The notes under the pieces were generated by a model. It ran no database searches. It saw nothing but the letters and a program-made list of their open reading frames with translations, and was not told the origin of the DNA. Positions 6,243 through 12,521 of a stretch of DNA of 12,521 nucleotides are shown here, piece by piece (the stretch's first letter is position 1; every line of letters starts with the position of its first letter). Source of the stretch: DATIJJ01 sp039936115. Its GTDB lineage: Bacteria > Pseudomonadota > Gammaproteobacteria > DSM-16500. The position numbers and the translations under genes are program-made. The stretch covers positions 1 to 12,521 of the forward strand of contig JBDTIZ010000132.1 of NCBI GenBank assembly GCA_039936115.1. The letters run 5' to 3'.

Positions 6243-7283
6243 ATGGAAGAGAACAAACAAAAAGCATTAAGCGCCGCATTAAGTCAGATCGAACGCCAAT
6301 TTGGCAAAGGATCTGTGATGCGCTTAGGCGATTCATCAATCGTGCGTGACATTGAAGTTATTTCAACTGGTTCTCTCGCACTCGATATCGCGCTTGGCGT
6401 TGGCGGTTTGCCACGCGGGCGTATCGTTGAAATTTACGGACCGGAATCCTCCGGCAAGACTACGCTGACGTTGCAAGTGATCGCAGCCTGTCAACGCCTA
6501 GGCGGCACCGCTGCATTTGTGGATGCGGAACACGCGTTAGATCCCGCTTATGCAAAACGGTTAGGTGTGAATGTCGAAGAATTATTAATTTCACAACCTG
6601 ATACTGGCGAACAAGCCTTAGAAATTACTGATATGTTAGTCCGTTCGAGCGCTGTTGATATTATTATCATCGACTCCGTGGCAGCCTTAACCCCTAAAGC
6701 TGAAATCGAAGGCGATATGGGCGATTCTCACATGGGATTACAAGCGCGCCTGATGTCACAAGCATTGCGCAAATTAACCGCTAACATTAAACGTTCCAAC
6801 ACCTTGGTCATTTTCATTAACCAAATTCGGATGAAAATTGGCGTGATGTTTGGCAATCCTGAAACCACCACTGGCGGTAATGCATTGAAATTTTATGCAT
6901 CCGTTCGTTTAGATATTCGCCGCGTCGGCAGCGTCAAAAATGGCGACGAAATTGTCGGCAGCGAAACCCGCGTCAAAGTAGTCAAAAACAAAGTGGCACC
7001 GCCGTTCAAACAAGCTGAATTTGATATTCTCTACAACGAAGGTATTTCTCGTGAAGGTGAGTTGATCGAACTTGGCGTATTGCATAACATCGTCGATAAA
7101 GCCGGCGCGTGGTTCAGTTATAACAATCAGCGTATTGGTCAAGGCAAAGATAACTCACGTACTTTCTTGAAAGAACATCCTGCAATGGCTCAGGAAATCG
7201 AGGCAAAGATTCGTGAAAAACTTATTGTGTCGCTTTCAAAACCTAAAGTAACTGAAGAAGAACCCGAAACTGAGGGAGCTTAA
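6243..7283 (+). CDS. recA: Recombinase RecA
   Basis: RecA forms ATP-dependent filaments on single-stranded DNA and drives strand exchange in recombinational repair. The 346-residue product is full length (E. coli 353). Walker A GPESSGKTT is at 66-74, identical in position to E. coli. Walker B (VDIIIIDSVAAL), loop L1 around MGDSHMGLQARLMSQALRKL, and the loop L2 segment NQIRMKIGVMFGNPETTTGG are all present. The acidic C-terminal tail (TEEEPETEGA) that moderates DNA binding is kept. The start is supported by AAGGA at good spacing and the usual first residues (EENKQKALSAAL). recX follows 48 nt on in the same frame, with no terminator in between, so the two are probably cotranscribed. Confidence 0.98.
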   Translation: MEENKQKALSAALSQIERQFGKGSVMRLGDSSIVRDIEVISTGSLALDIALGVGGLPRGRIVEIYGPESSGKTTLTLQVIAACQRLGGTAAFVDAEHALDPAYAKRLGVNVEELLISQPDTGEQALEITDMLVRSSAVDIIIIDSVAALTPKAEIEGDMGDSHMGLQARLMSQALRKLTANIKRSNTLVIFINQIRMKIGVMFGNPETTTGGNALKFYASVRLDIRRVGSVKNGDEIVGSETRVKVVKNKVAPPFKQAEFDILYNEGISREGELIELGVLHNIVDKAGAWFSYNNQRIGQGKDNSRTFLKEHPAMAQEIEAKIREKLIVSLSKPKVTEEEPETEGA

Positions 7284-7331
7284 GGTCTGAACGAGTTAAC
7301 TGACAATTTAAAGGACATACGGCGTGCTGCA

Positions 7332-7745
7332 ATGAATTTGCTGGCACGCCGTGAACACTCAGAAAAAGAATTATTGCAAAAATTACGCCTGAGAGATTTT
7401 TCCGAACCCGATATCCAGCTCGTTATTCAAGCCTTAGTGTCTGAAAAACTCTTAAGCAATAGCCGTTTTCTCGAAAATTATATTCACCATCGCCGCACCA
7501 AAGGTTTTGGCCCCCTCCGTATCCAAGCTGAATTAAGAGCCCGCGGAATCCATGAAGAACTCATTGAACATCACCTTAAGATAACCGATAATGCCTGGCT
7601 TGCTGATATACAGCAGGTATGGAAAAAACGCTTTAAAAACCGCTTACCGCAGGATTTCAAAGCACGCGCGCAGCAAATGCGTTTTTTACAGTATCGAGGT
7701 TTTACCTCAGAACAAATTGACAGCGTTTTCACGAGTGATGATTAA
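7332..7745 (+). CDS. recX: RecA modulator RecX (start uncertain, possibly further upstream)
   Basis: RecX binds RecA filaments and limits their growth and activity. From the ATG at 7332 the protein has 137 residues: NLLARREHSEKELLQKL (2-18), a family hallmark, then helical repeats ending YRGFTSEQIDSVF. That ATG has no well-spaced Shine-Dalgarno (AAAGGA lies 16 nt away). The frame is open back to the recA stop, and the codons just before encode KDIRRAA, which fits the family N-terminal helix. A CTG at 7287 with GAGGGAG 8 nt upstream would give 152 residues, nearer the usual length (E. coli 166). The gene ends 2 nt before alaS, so the two are likely translationally coupled. Family assignment is firm; the start is not. 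Confidence 0.9.
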   Translation: MNLLARREHSEKELLQKLRLRDFSEPDIQLVIQALVSEKLLSNSRFLENYIHHRRTKGFGPLRIQAELRARGIHEELIEHHLKITDNAWLADIQQVWKKRFKNRLPQDFKARAQQMRFLQYRGFTSEQIDSVFTSDD

Positions 7746-7747
7746 CC

Positions 7748-10330
7748 ATGCAAACTAAAAAATTAACCGCCAACCAAATTCGCAGCCTATTTTTGGATTA
7801 TTTCCGCGATCACGGCCATGAAATCGTTGCCAGCAGTTCGTTGGTGCCGAGCAATGATCCAACACTATTGTTTACCAACGCAGGCATGGTGCAATTTAAA
7901 GATGTGTTTCTCGGAAAAGAAGAACGGTCTTACAAACGCGCCACGTCTTCACAACGCTGCGTACGCGCGGGTGGAAAACATAATGACTTAGAAAACGTGG
8001 GTTACACCGCACGACATCACACGTTTTTTGAAATGTTAGGCAATTTTAGTTTTGGTGATTATTTTAAACGTGAAGCGATTCGTTTTGCCTGGGAATTTCT
8101 AACCGGCGTTTTAAAACTGCCTGCAGAAAAATTATGGATTACAGTTTACAAAGACGATGATGAAGCAGCCGATATCTGGTTAAACGAATTAAAAGTTGAT
8201 CCCACTCGCTTCACCCGTTGCGGTGAAAGCAGTAACTTCTGGTCTATGGGCCCAACTGGACCTTGCGGTTCTTGCACCGAAATTTTTTATGACCACGGTG
8301 CACACATTGCTGGCGGCCCGCCTGGCAGTCCCGATGAAGATGGTGATCGTTATGTTGAAATCTGGAATCTAGTTTTCATGCAATATGATCGCGCTGCCGA
8401 TGGCGCACTCACGCCATTACCTAAACCTTCGGTTGATACCGGCATGGGACTCGAGCGCATTGCTGCAGTTATGCAAGGTGTGAATAATAATTATGATACC
8501 GATTTATTTCAGGCCTTAATTAAAGCCATCGCAAAACTGACGCATACGACGGATTTATCCAATACTTCATTGCGCGTGATTGCCGATCATATTCGCTCTT
8601 GCGCATTTTTAATTGTCGACGGTGTATTGCCAGCCAACGAAGGCCGCGGTTATGTGTTACGCCGTATTATTCGTCGCGCGTTACGTCATGGCAGCAAAGT
8701 AGGCTTAAACGAGCCTTTCTTTTTCAAACTAGTCAAACCATTAGCTGACGAAATGGGTGATGCTTATCCTGAACTGCGTAAATCAGAAACGCAAATTGCA
8801 AAAATATTGCGTCAAGAAGAAGAACAATTCAGCCTGACTCTCTCGCAAGGATTAAAACTTTTTGAACAAGCTGTTAGCGAATTGAAAGGTTCTGTGATTC
8901 CAGGCGCTACCGTATTTAAATTATATGATACCTATGGTTTTCCTGTGGATTTAACCGCTGATATTGCGCGTGAACGCGAGTTACAAATTGATCTTGAAGG
9001 TTTCGAAACTGAAATGACTAAACAACGCGAACGTTCGCGTCAAGCCAGTAAATTTGAAACGGATTATAGTGCGTCCACGCAAATTGATTCGTCTACTGAA
9101 TTTGTCGGTTACAAAAATTTAGTCACTGATAGAGCGCCCGATAGCGGCAAAATTACCGCTTTATTTTGTGATGGAAAATCCGTAGATAAACTTAATGCGG
9201 GCGAAAAAGGATCGGTAGTTTTAGACCGCACACCATTTTATGCCGAATCTGGCGGACAAGTGGGCGATCAAGGCGTGCTGCGTATGAATGGAAATTTATT
9301 TCGTGTGCACGATACCCAGAAACAAGGTCAAGCACATATTCATCTTGGCAAACTTGAAAAAGGCAGTTTTGCGATCGGCGATGAAATCAATGCTGAAGTC
9401 GATGTAGAACGTCGCGCTGCGACTGTTTTGAATCACACGGCGACGCATTTGCTGCATATGATTTTGCGCAAACAATTAGGCGAACATGTTGTGCAAAAAG
9501 GTTCGTTAGTGGAACCTGATCGTTTACGGTTTGATTTTTCACACGGCACACCTGTTACCACTGAAGAATTAAAACACATTGAAAAACTTGTCAACGATGA
9601 AATCCGCGCCAACCACGAATCTATCGTACGAATCACCACTCCCACTGAAGCAATTCAAAGTGGCGCCATGGGATTATTTGAAGATAAATACGGTGATGAA
9701 GTGCGTGTTGTGCGTTTTGGTGAATCGGTAGAATTATGCGGTGGTACGCACGCACATCATACTGGCGACATTGGTATATTCAAAATCACTGGAGAATCCG
9801 GTGTGGCAGCAGGGATTCGTCGTATAGAAGCCGCGACGGGTACCGGTGCATTATCGTGGTTAGACAAACGCGACGCCGAATACAGACAAAAATTACACCA
9901 ATCCGATGAAAAAATTCGTCAACTCGAAAAACAATTAGAACAATTGAAAGAAAAGCTTGCTGGAACACTTAGCCAGGATTTAGCATCACAAGCCAAAGAA
10001 ATTGCCGGCGTTAAAGTATTGACAGCTATTGTTGAAGGCATGGATTCAAAATCATTGCGCAGCACAGTAGATCAATTGAAAAATAAATTAGGCAGCGCTG
10101 TCATTGCACTCGCCATTGCAAAAGATGGCAAAGTCAGTGTGGTAACAGGCGTGACAATAGATCGCGTCAATCAAGTCAAAGCAGGCGAATTAGTTAACAT
10201 GATCGCATTGCAAATTGGTGGCAAAGGCGGAGGCCGGCCAGACTTGGCAGAAGCGGGTGGAAATCAACCGGAAAACTTAGAGCGTGCATTAGAATCAGTG
10301 TATGGATGGGTAAAAGAAAGATTATCCTAA
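7748..10330 (+). CDS. alaS: Alanyl-tRNA synthetase
   Basis: AlaRS charges tRNA-Ala and removes mischarged Ser and Gly. The 860 residues cover all parts of the enzyme. The class II catalytic core is N-terminal (RSLFLDYFRDHGHEIVASSS, then FTNAGMVQF at 42-50 and RCVRAGGKHNDLENVGYTARHHTFFEMLGNFSFGDY). The editing domain has zinc ligands in HTATH (His563, His567) and CGGTH (Cys664, His668). A coiled coil at about 715-735 (KLHQSDEKIRQLEKQLEQLKEKL) leads to the C-Ala domain with GGKGGGRPDLAEAGG near 824-838. Length is close to the E. coli enzyme. It begins 2 nt after the recX stop with only a weak GAGTGATG upstream, pointing to coupling with recX. A long hairpin repeat follows. Confidence 0.98.
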   Translation: MQTKKLTANQIRSLFLDYFRDHGHEIVASSSLVPSNDPTLLFTNAGMVQFKDVFLGKEERSYKRATSSQRCVRAGGKHNDLENVGYTARHHTFFEMLGNFSFGDYFKREAIRFAWEFLTGVLKLPAEKLWITVYKDDDEAADIWLNELKVDPTRFTRCGESSNFWSMGPTGPCGSCTEIFYDHGAHIAGGPPGSPDEDGDRYVEIWNLVFMQYDRAADGALTPLPKPSVDTGMGLERIAAVMQGVNNNYDTDLFQALIKAIAKLTHTTDLSNTSLRVIADHIRSCAFLIVDGVLPANEGRGYVLRRIIRRALRHGSKVGLNEPFFFKLVKPLADEMGDAYPELRKSETQIAKILRQEEEQFSLTLSQGLKLFEQAVSELKGSVIPGATVFKLYDTYGFPVDLTADIARERELQIDLEGFETEMTKQRERSRQASKFETDYSASTQIDSSTEFVGYKNLVTDRAPDSGKITALFCDGKSVDKLNAGEKGSVVLDRTPFYAESGGQVGDQGVLRMNGNLFRVHDTQKQGQAHIHLGKLEKGSFAIGDEINAEVDVERRAATVLNHTATHLLHMILRKQLGEHVVQKGSLVEPDRLRFDFSHGTPVTTEELKHIEKLVNDEIRANHESIVRITTPTEAIQSGAMGLFEDKYGDEVRVVRFGESVELCGGTHAHHTGDIGIFKITGESGVAAGIRRIEAATGTGALSWLDKRDAEYRQKLHQSDEKIRQLEKQLEQLKEKLAGTLSQDLASQAKEIAGVKVLTAIVEGMDSKSLRSTVDQLKNKLGSAVIALAIAKDGKVSVVTGVTIDRVNQVKAGELVNMIALQIGGKGGGRPDLAEAGGNQPENLERALESVYGWVKERLS

Positions 10331-10395
10331 CAGCAAACTCTCATGGACAGAATGTGGACAATATAGGATCATATGCCTCTCAAACATGAAATACC

Positions 10396-10488
10396 GCTAA
10401 AAATGTAGTGTGAATTAGCGTTTTTTACGTAATCCACCGCTGCAATGGTAGATTACGCAAAAAACGCTAATCCACACTACATTTTTGC
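10396..10488. repeat. Dispersed palindromic repeat A: 36-bp arms, alaS-lysC gap
   Basis: Arms 10399-10434 and 10451-10486 match at 34 of 36 positions. ACC/GGT pairing inside and GC outside a one-base bulge extend the stem. The two mismatches are A-C in plus-strand RNA but U-G pairs in minus-strand RNA. The alaS transcript would fold this about 70 nt past its stop, ending in a run of five T, so it may end or protect that mRNA. A second, partial copy is at 2-34, which marks it as a dispersed element rather than a dedicated terminator. Confidence 0.8.
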
Positions 10489-10543
10489 TAAGTATTTTCA
10501 GGTACAATAGGAATATAAGATCTTTTTCAGGAAAAAAATAATA

Positions 10544-11812
10544 ATGGCACTTCTTGTACAAAAATATGGCGGCAGCTCAGTCGGTACACTAGACCGCATT
10601 CGTCATGTGGCGAGCAAAATTATTAAAGCCAGAGAACAAGGACACGATGTGGTCGTTGTTGTTTCTGCTATGCAAGGTGAAACAGATCGCTTGATCCAGT
10701 TAGCGCATGCTTTAACGCCTGAACCTAATGCGCGCGAATACGATGCATTAGTGGCAACTGGCGAACAAGTGTCAATGTCATTGCTTGCTATGGCACTTAA
10801 TGCAAAAAATGTACCCGCACGTTCCTACACAAGCTTGCAACTCGGCATTCAAACCGACGACATTCATACCAAAGCGCGCATCTTGGATGTTAAAACAGAC
10901 ACCATTCATCAAGATTTAGCGGAAGGCTGCGTAGTAGTCGTCGCAGGTTTTCAAGGGGTGAATTCACGCGGTGACATCACAACATTAGGTCGCGGTGGCT
11001 CAGATACAACAGCTGTTGCATTAGCGGCTGCACTTAAAGCCGAAGAATGTCAGATTTTTACGGATGTCGAAGGTGTTTACACGACTGATCCACGCATACT
11101 ACCCGAAGCATCTTTGCTCACTCATATTAGTTTTGAAGAAATGTTAGAAATGGCAAGCCTCGGTGCAAAAGTGTTACAAATGCGTTCCGTCGAATTAGCC
11201 AGCCAACACAATATTCCTATCCGCGTCTTATCTACTTTTACGGATGGCCCAGGCACATTAGTCGCATCGGATGATAAAATCGTCCAAAATCGTCTAGTAT
11301 CTGGCATTGCATTTAGTCGGGATGAAGCATTAATTTCTATGCTGGGCGTGCCAAATCATGCAGGCATGGAAGGAAAAATTTTAGGGTTAGTGAGTGGTGC
11401 TAACATTGAAATTGATATGATTGCAGAAAATACTACGGATACAGAAACTGCCGACTTTACCTTTACCGTGCAGCGCAAAGATTACGCCAAAGCATTACAG
11501 CTCATTGAATCACTCGCAAAAGAATTAAATGCGGTCACCGTGAACAGTAACAATGCAGTTGCTAAATTATCTTTAATTGGCGTTGGTATGCGTTCTCATT
11601 CAGGTGTCGCTAGCATCATGTTTAATGCGCTAGGAAATAAAGACATTAATATTCAAATGATTACCACTTCAGAAATTAAAATCTCTGTCGTGATTGATGA
11701 AAAAATGCTGGAAAAAGGCATCAAAGCAGTTCATGACGCATTTGAGCTAGATAAACTGGGATCGGGAAAACTCGAGCTCGCCGACGCACTGCTAGCAACA
11801 ATTAAAATATAA
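10544..11812 (+). CDS. lysC: Aspartate kinase, lysine-sensitive type with two ACT domains
   Basis: Aspartokinase phosphorylates L-aspartate, the first step toward lysine, threonine, methionine and diaminopimelate. The 422 residues begin with the kinase motif QKYGGSSVG (6-14). ATGEQVSMSLLA (71-82), TTLGRGGSDTTAVAL (146-160) and FTDVEGVYTTDPRI (172-185) follow. The C-terminal part has two ACT domains: about 263-330 (ISMLGVPNHAGMEGKILGLV) and 341-415 with the effector-site motif ITTSEIKIS (373-381). There is no homoserine dehydrogenase domain, so it is monofunctional. Some enzymes of this type make a short beta subunit from an internal start; I saw no convincing ribosome-binding site for one. 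The start has AGGA 12 nt upstream, a long spacing. A TACAAT -10 (about 10513-10518) without a good -35 is the best promoter candidate. The alaS-lysC-csrA order matches Pseudomonas. Confidence 0.96.
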   Translation: MALLVQKYGGSSVGTLDRIRHVASKIIKAREQGHDVVVVVSAMQGETDRLIQLAHALTPEPNAREYDALVATGEQVSMSLLAMALNAKNVPARSYTSLQLGIQTDDIHTKARILDVKTDTIHQDLAEGCVVVVAGFQGVNSRGDITTLGRGGSDTTAVALAAALKAEECQIFTDVEGVYTTDPRILPEASLLTHISFEEMLEMASLGAKVLQMRSVELASQHNIPIRVLSTFTDGPGTLVASDDKIVQNRLVSGIAFSRDEALISMLGVPNHAGMEGKILGLVSGANIEIDMIAENTTDTETADFTFTVQRKDYAKALQLIESLAKELNAVTVNSNNAVAKLSLIGVGMRSHSGVASIMFNALGNKDINIQMITTSEIKISVVIDEKMLEKGIKAVHDAFELDKLGSGKLELADALLATIKI

Positions 11813-11821
11813 AAATATTAT

Positions 11822-11848
11822 TGCAAAAAGATGAAAATCTTGTTTGCA
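11822..11848 (+). other. GAAA-tetraloop hairpin after lysC
   Basis: TGCAAAAAGAT (11822-11832) pairs with ATCTTGTTTGCA (11837-11848) over 11 bp with one bulged G, closed by the stable tetraloop GAAA. It begins 10 nt past the lysC stop. No T-run follows, so it is more likely a stabilising or leader structure than an intrinsic terminator. Confidence 0.5.
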
Positions 11849-11873
11849 CAAACAAACCATATTGTTTACCATT

Positions 11874-11893
11874 GCTGACTTTGATAAGTCAGC
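11874..11893 (+). other. Perfect 8-bp hairpin in the csrA leader region
   Basis: GCTGACTT and AAGTCAGC pair perfectly around a TGAT loop, followed by TAAATAG and no T-run. It lies about 90 nt before the csrA start. Function is unknown. Confidence 0.45.
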
Positions 11894-11967
11894 TAAATAG
11901 CTAGACCAAGATATTGCAACAGTGTGTGATATTTAGGGAAATCAAGTAATACACAACAAGGTAGTTT

Positions 11968-11973
11968 AAGGAG
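11968..11973 (+). promoter_or_regulatory. csrA Shine-Dalgarno containing a GGA motif
   Basis: AAGGAG lies 8 nt before the csrA ATG. Its GGA, and another at 11937-11939 (TTAGGGAAA), are the core that CsrA binds in mRNA leaders. Autoregulation of csrA at its own ribosome-binding site is known in E. coli; here it is inference. Confidence 0.6.
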
Positions 11974-11981
11974 ATGTATAA

Positions 11982-12212
11982 ATGCTGATTTTAACGCGAC
12001 GTGTGGGTGAAACCCTAATTATTGGTGACGATGTTATCGTAACCGTGCTTGGTATCAAAGGAAACCAAGTGCGAATCGGTATTAATGCGCCTAAGGATGT
12101 CTCTGTTCACCGTGAAGAAATTTATCAACGCATTCAGCAAGAAAAGAACCCCGCCACGCTGACCGATGAAGCAACAGAAAAGAAAGAAAAGAAAGATAAA
12201 AAAGAAGAATAG
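11982..12212 (+). CDS. csrA: Carbon storage regulator CsrA (RsmA), with charged C-terminal tail
   Basis: CsrA is a dimeric RNA-binding protein that controls translation and decay of many mRNAs by binding GGA motifs. The first 60 or so residues are canonical: MLILTRRVGETLIIGDDVIV (with Leu4), then RIGINAPKDVSVHREEIYQRIQ, including the RNA-binding Arg44. The protein has 76 residues against about 61-65 in most gammaproteobacteria; the extra end is TEKKEKKDKKEE-like, strongly charged and probably disordered. The Shine-Dalgarno is excellent. It follows lysC after 169 bp and precedes tRNA-Ser by 51 bp with no terminator between, so csrA and the tRNA may share a transcript. Confidence 0.97.
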   Translation: MLILTRRVGETLIIGDDVIVTVLGIKGNQVRIGINAPKDVSVHREEIYQRIQQEKNPATLTDEATEKKEKKDKKEE

Positions 12213-12263
12213 TCACCAAAGCTTGCTGGACCAATCAGTATCAACAAACCTAGCATAAAATCC

Positions 12264-12357
12264 GGAGAGATGGCCGAGAGGCTGAAGGCGCTCCCCTGCT
12301 AAGGGAGTATGGGGCCTTAAAACTCCATCGAGGGTTCGAATCCCTCTCTCTCCGCCA
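12264..12357 (+). tRNA. tRNA-Ser (anticodon GCU)
   Basis: The acceptor stem is GGAGAGA (12264-12270) with TCTCTCC (12347-12353), then discriminator G and an encoded CCA. The anticodon arm CTCCC-CTGCTAA-GGGAG shows anticodon GCT, reading AGC and AGU. A long variable arm typical of class II serine tRNAs and a T-loop GGTTCGAATCC are present. A tRNA-Ser after csrA is a conserved arrangement in gammaproteobacteria. No separate promoter is evident in the 51 bp after csrA. Confidence 0.97.
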
Positions 12358-12433
12358 AGTTGCAAACAAACGATTAATACTTCTAGTGCTGAATCTTTTC
12401 CCCACCTCTTAACAAGTTGTCATGTAGCTATGT

Positions 12434-12452
12434 CATGCCAGCATGCTTTTTT
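12434..12452 (+). terminator. Weak candidate terminator after tRNA-Ser
   Basis: CATGC and GCATG form a short stem with a very tight loop, followed by six T. The stem is short, so this is only a possible end for the csrA-tRNA transcript. The rest of 12358-12491 shows no gene. Confidence 0.35.
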
Positions 12453-12491
12453 ATTAGTATCTATCAAATCTAAAAGCCCTGGCGAGAAGTC

Positions 12492-12521
12492 TATGCCAAT
12501 TTGACTGGATACCGCGGACAA
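12492..12521 (+). repeat. Dispersed repeat B, right copy (cut by window edge)
   Basis: TATGCCAATTTGACTGG, then ATACCGCGG and ACAA, repeats the sequence found in opposite orientation at 80-55, with one substitution and one single-base gap over 25-26 bp. It runs off the window, so its full length is unknown. Confidence 0.65.

Noticed and set aside
12264..12521. Phage or island attachment site at the 3' end of tRNA-Ser
   Set aside because: No duplicate of the tRNA 3' end and no integrase appear in the 164 bp after it.
1..12521. CRISPR array
   Set aside because: No regularly spaced direct repeats with unique spacers were seen.

Overview
The window reads as a chromosomal segment of a low-GC gammaproteobacterium. 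The evidence is gene order: pncC, recA, recX, alaS, lysC, csrA and tRNA-Ser(GCU) lie in one direction, as in Pseudomonas-type genomes, with mutS divergent beside pncC. The low GC, the absence of a LexA-type box before recA and the many intergenic palindromes would suit a Legionella/Coxiella relative, but that placement is inference.

Layout. Positions 1-108 hold parts of two dispersed repeats. On the minus strand follow a squalene/phytoene-synthase-fold protein that has lost its Asp-rich motifs (109-936), a strong palindrome (993-1054) and mutS (1085-3637). A short divergent promoter region separates mutS from pncC (3742-4230, plus). Between pncC and recA, which are adjacent in E. coli, sits about 2 kb of accessory DNA on the minus strand: a HicAB toxin-antitoxin locus whose toxin gene is broken by one extra base (4296-4922), and an orphan 278-residue protein with an acidic N-terminus, a Lys-Glu repeat and an Ala/Gly-rich C-terminal half (5095-5931). 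After a 311-bp gap come recA (6243-7283), recX and alaS (to 10330), tightly packed. A long hairpin repeat separates alaS from lysC (10544-11812). A leader with two small hairpins precedes csrA (11982-12212), and tRNA-Ser(GCU) follows (12264-12357). The final bases start another copy of a repeat also present at the left end, in the opposite orientation.

How the genes work together. MutS, RecA and RecX serve mismatch repair and recombination. PncC recycles nicotinamide mononucleotide. AlaRS and tRNA-Ser serve translation, LysC makes aspartyl phosphate for the lysine/threonine/methionine pathway, and CsrA is a global post-transcriptional regulator. This is mostly conserved core genome. I found no convincing new multi-gene system. 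The parts most worth a second look are the frameshifted hicA, the orphan gene beside it, the degenerate synthase-like protein, and the repeats at both ends and after alaS.
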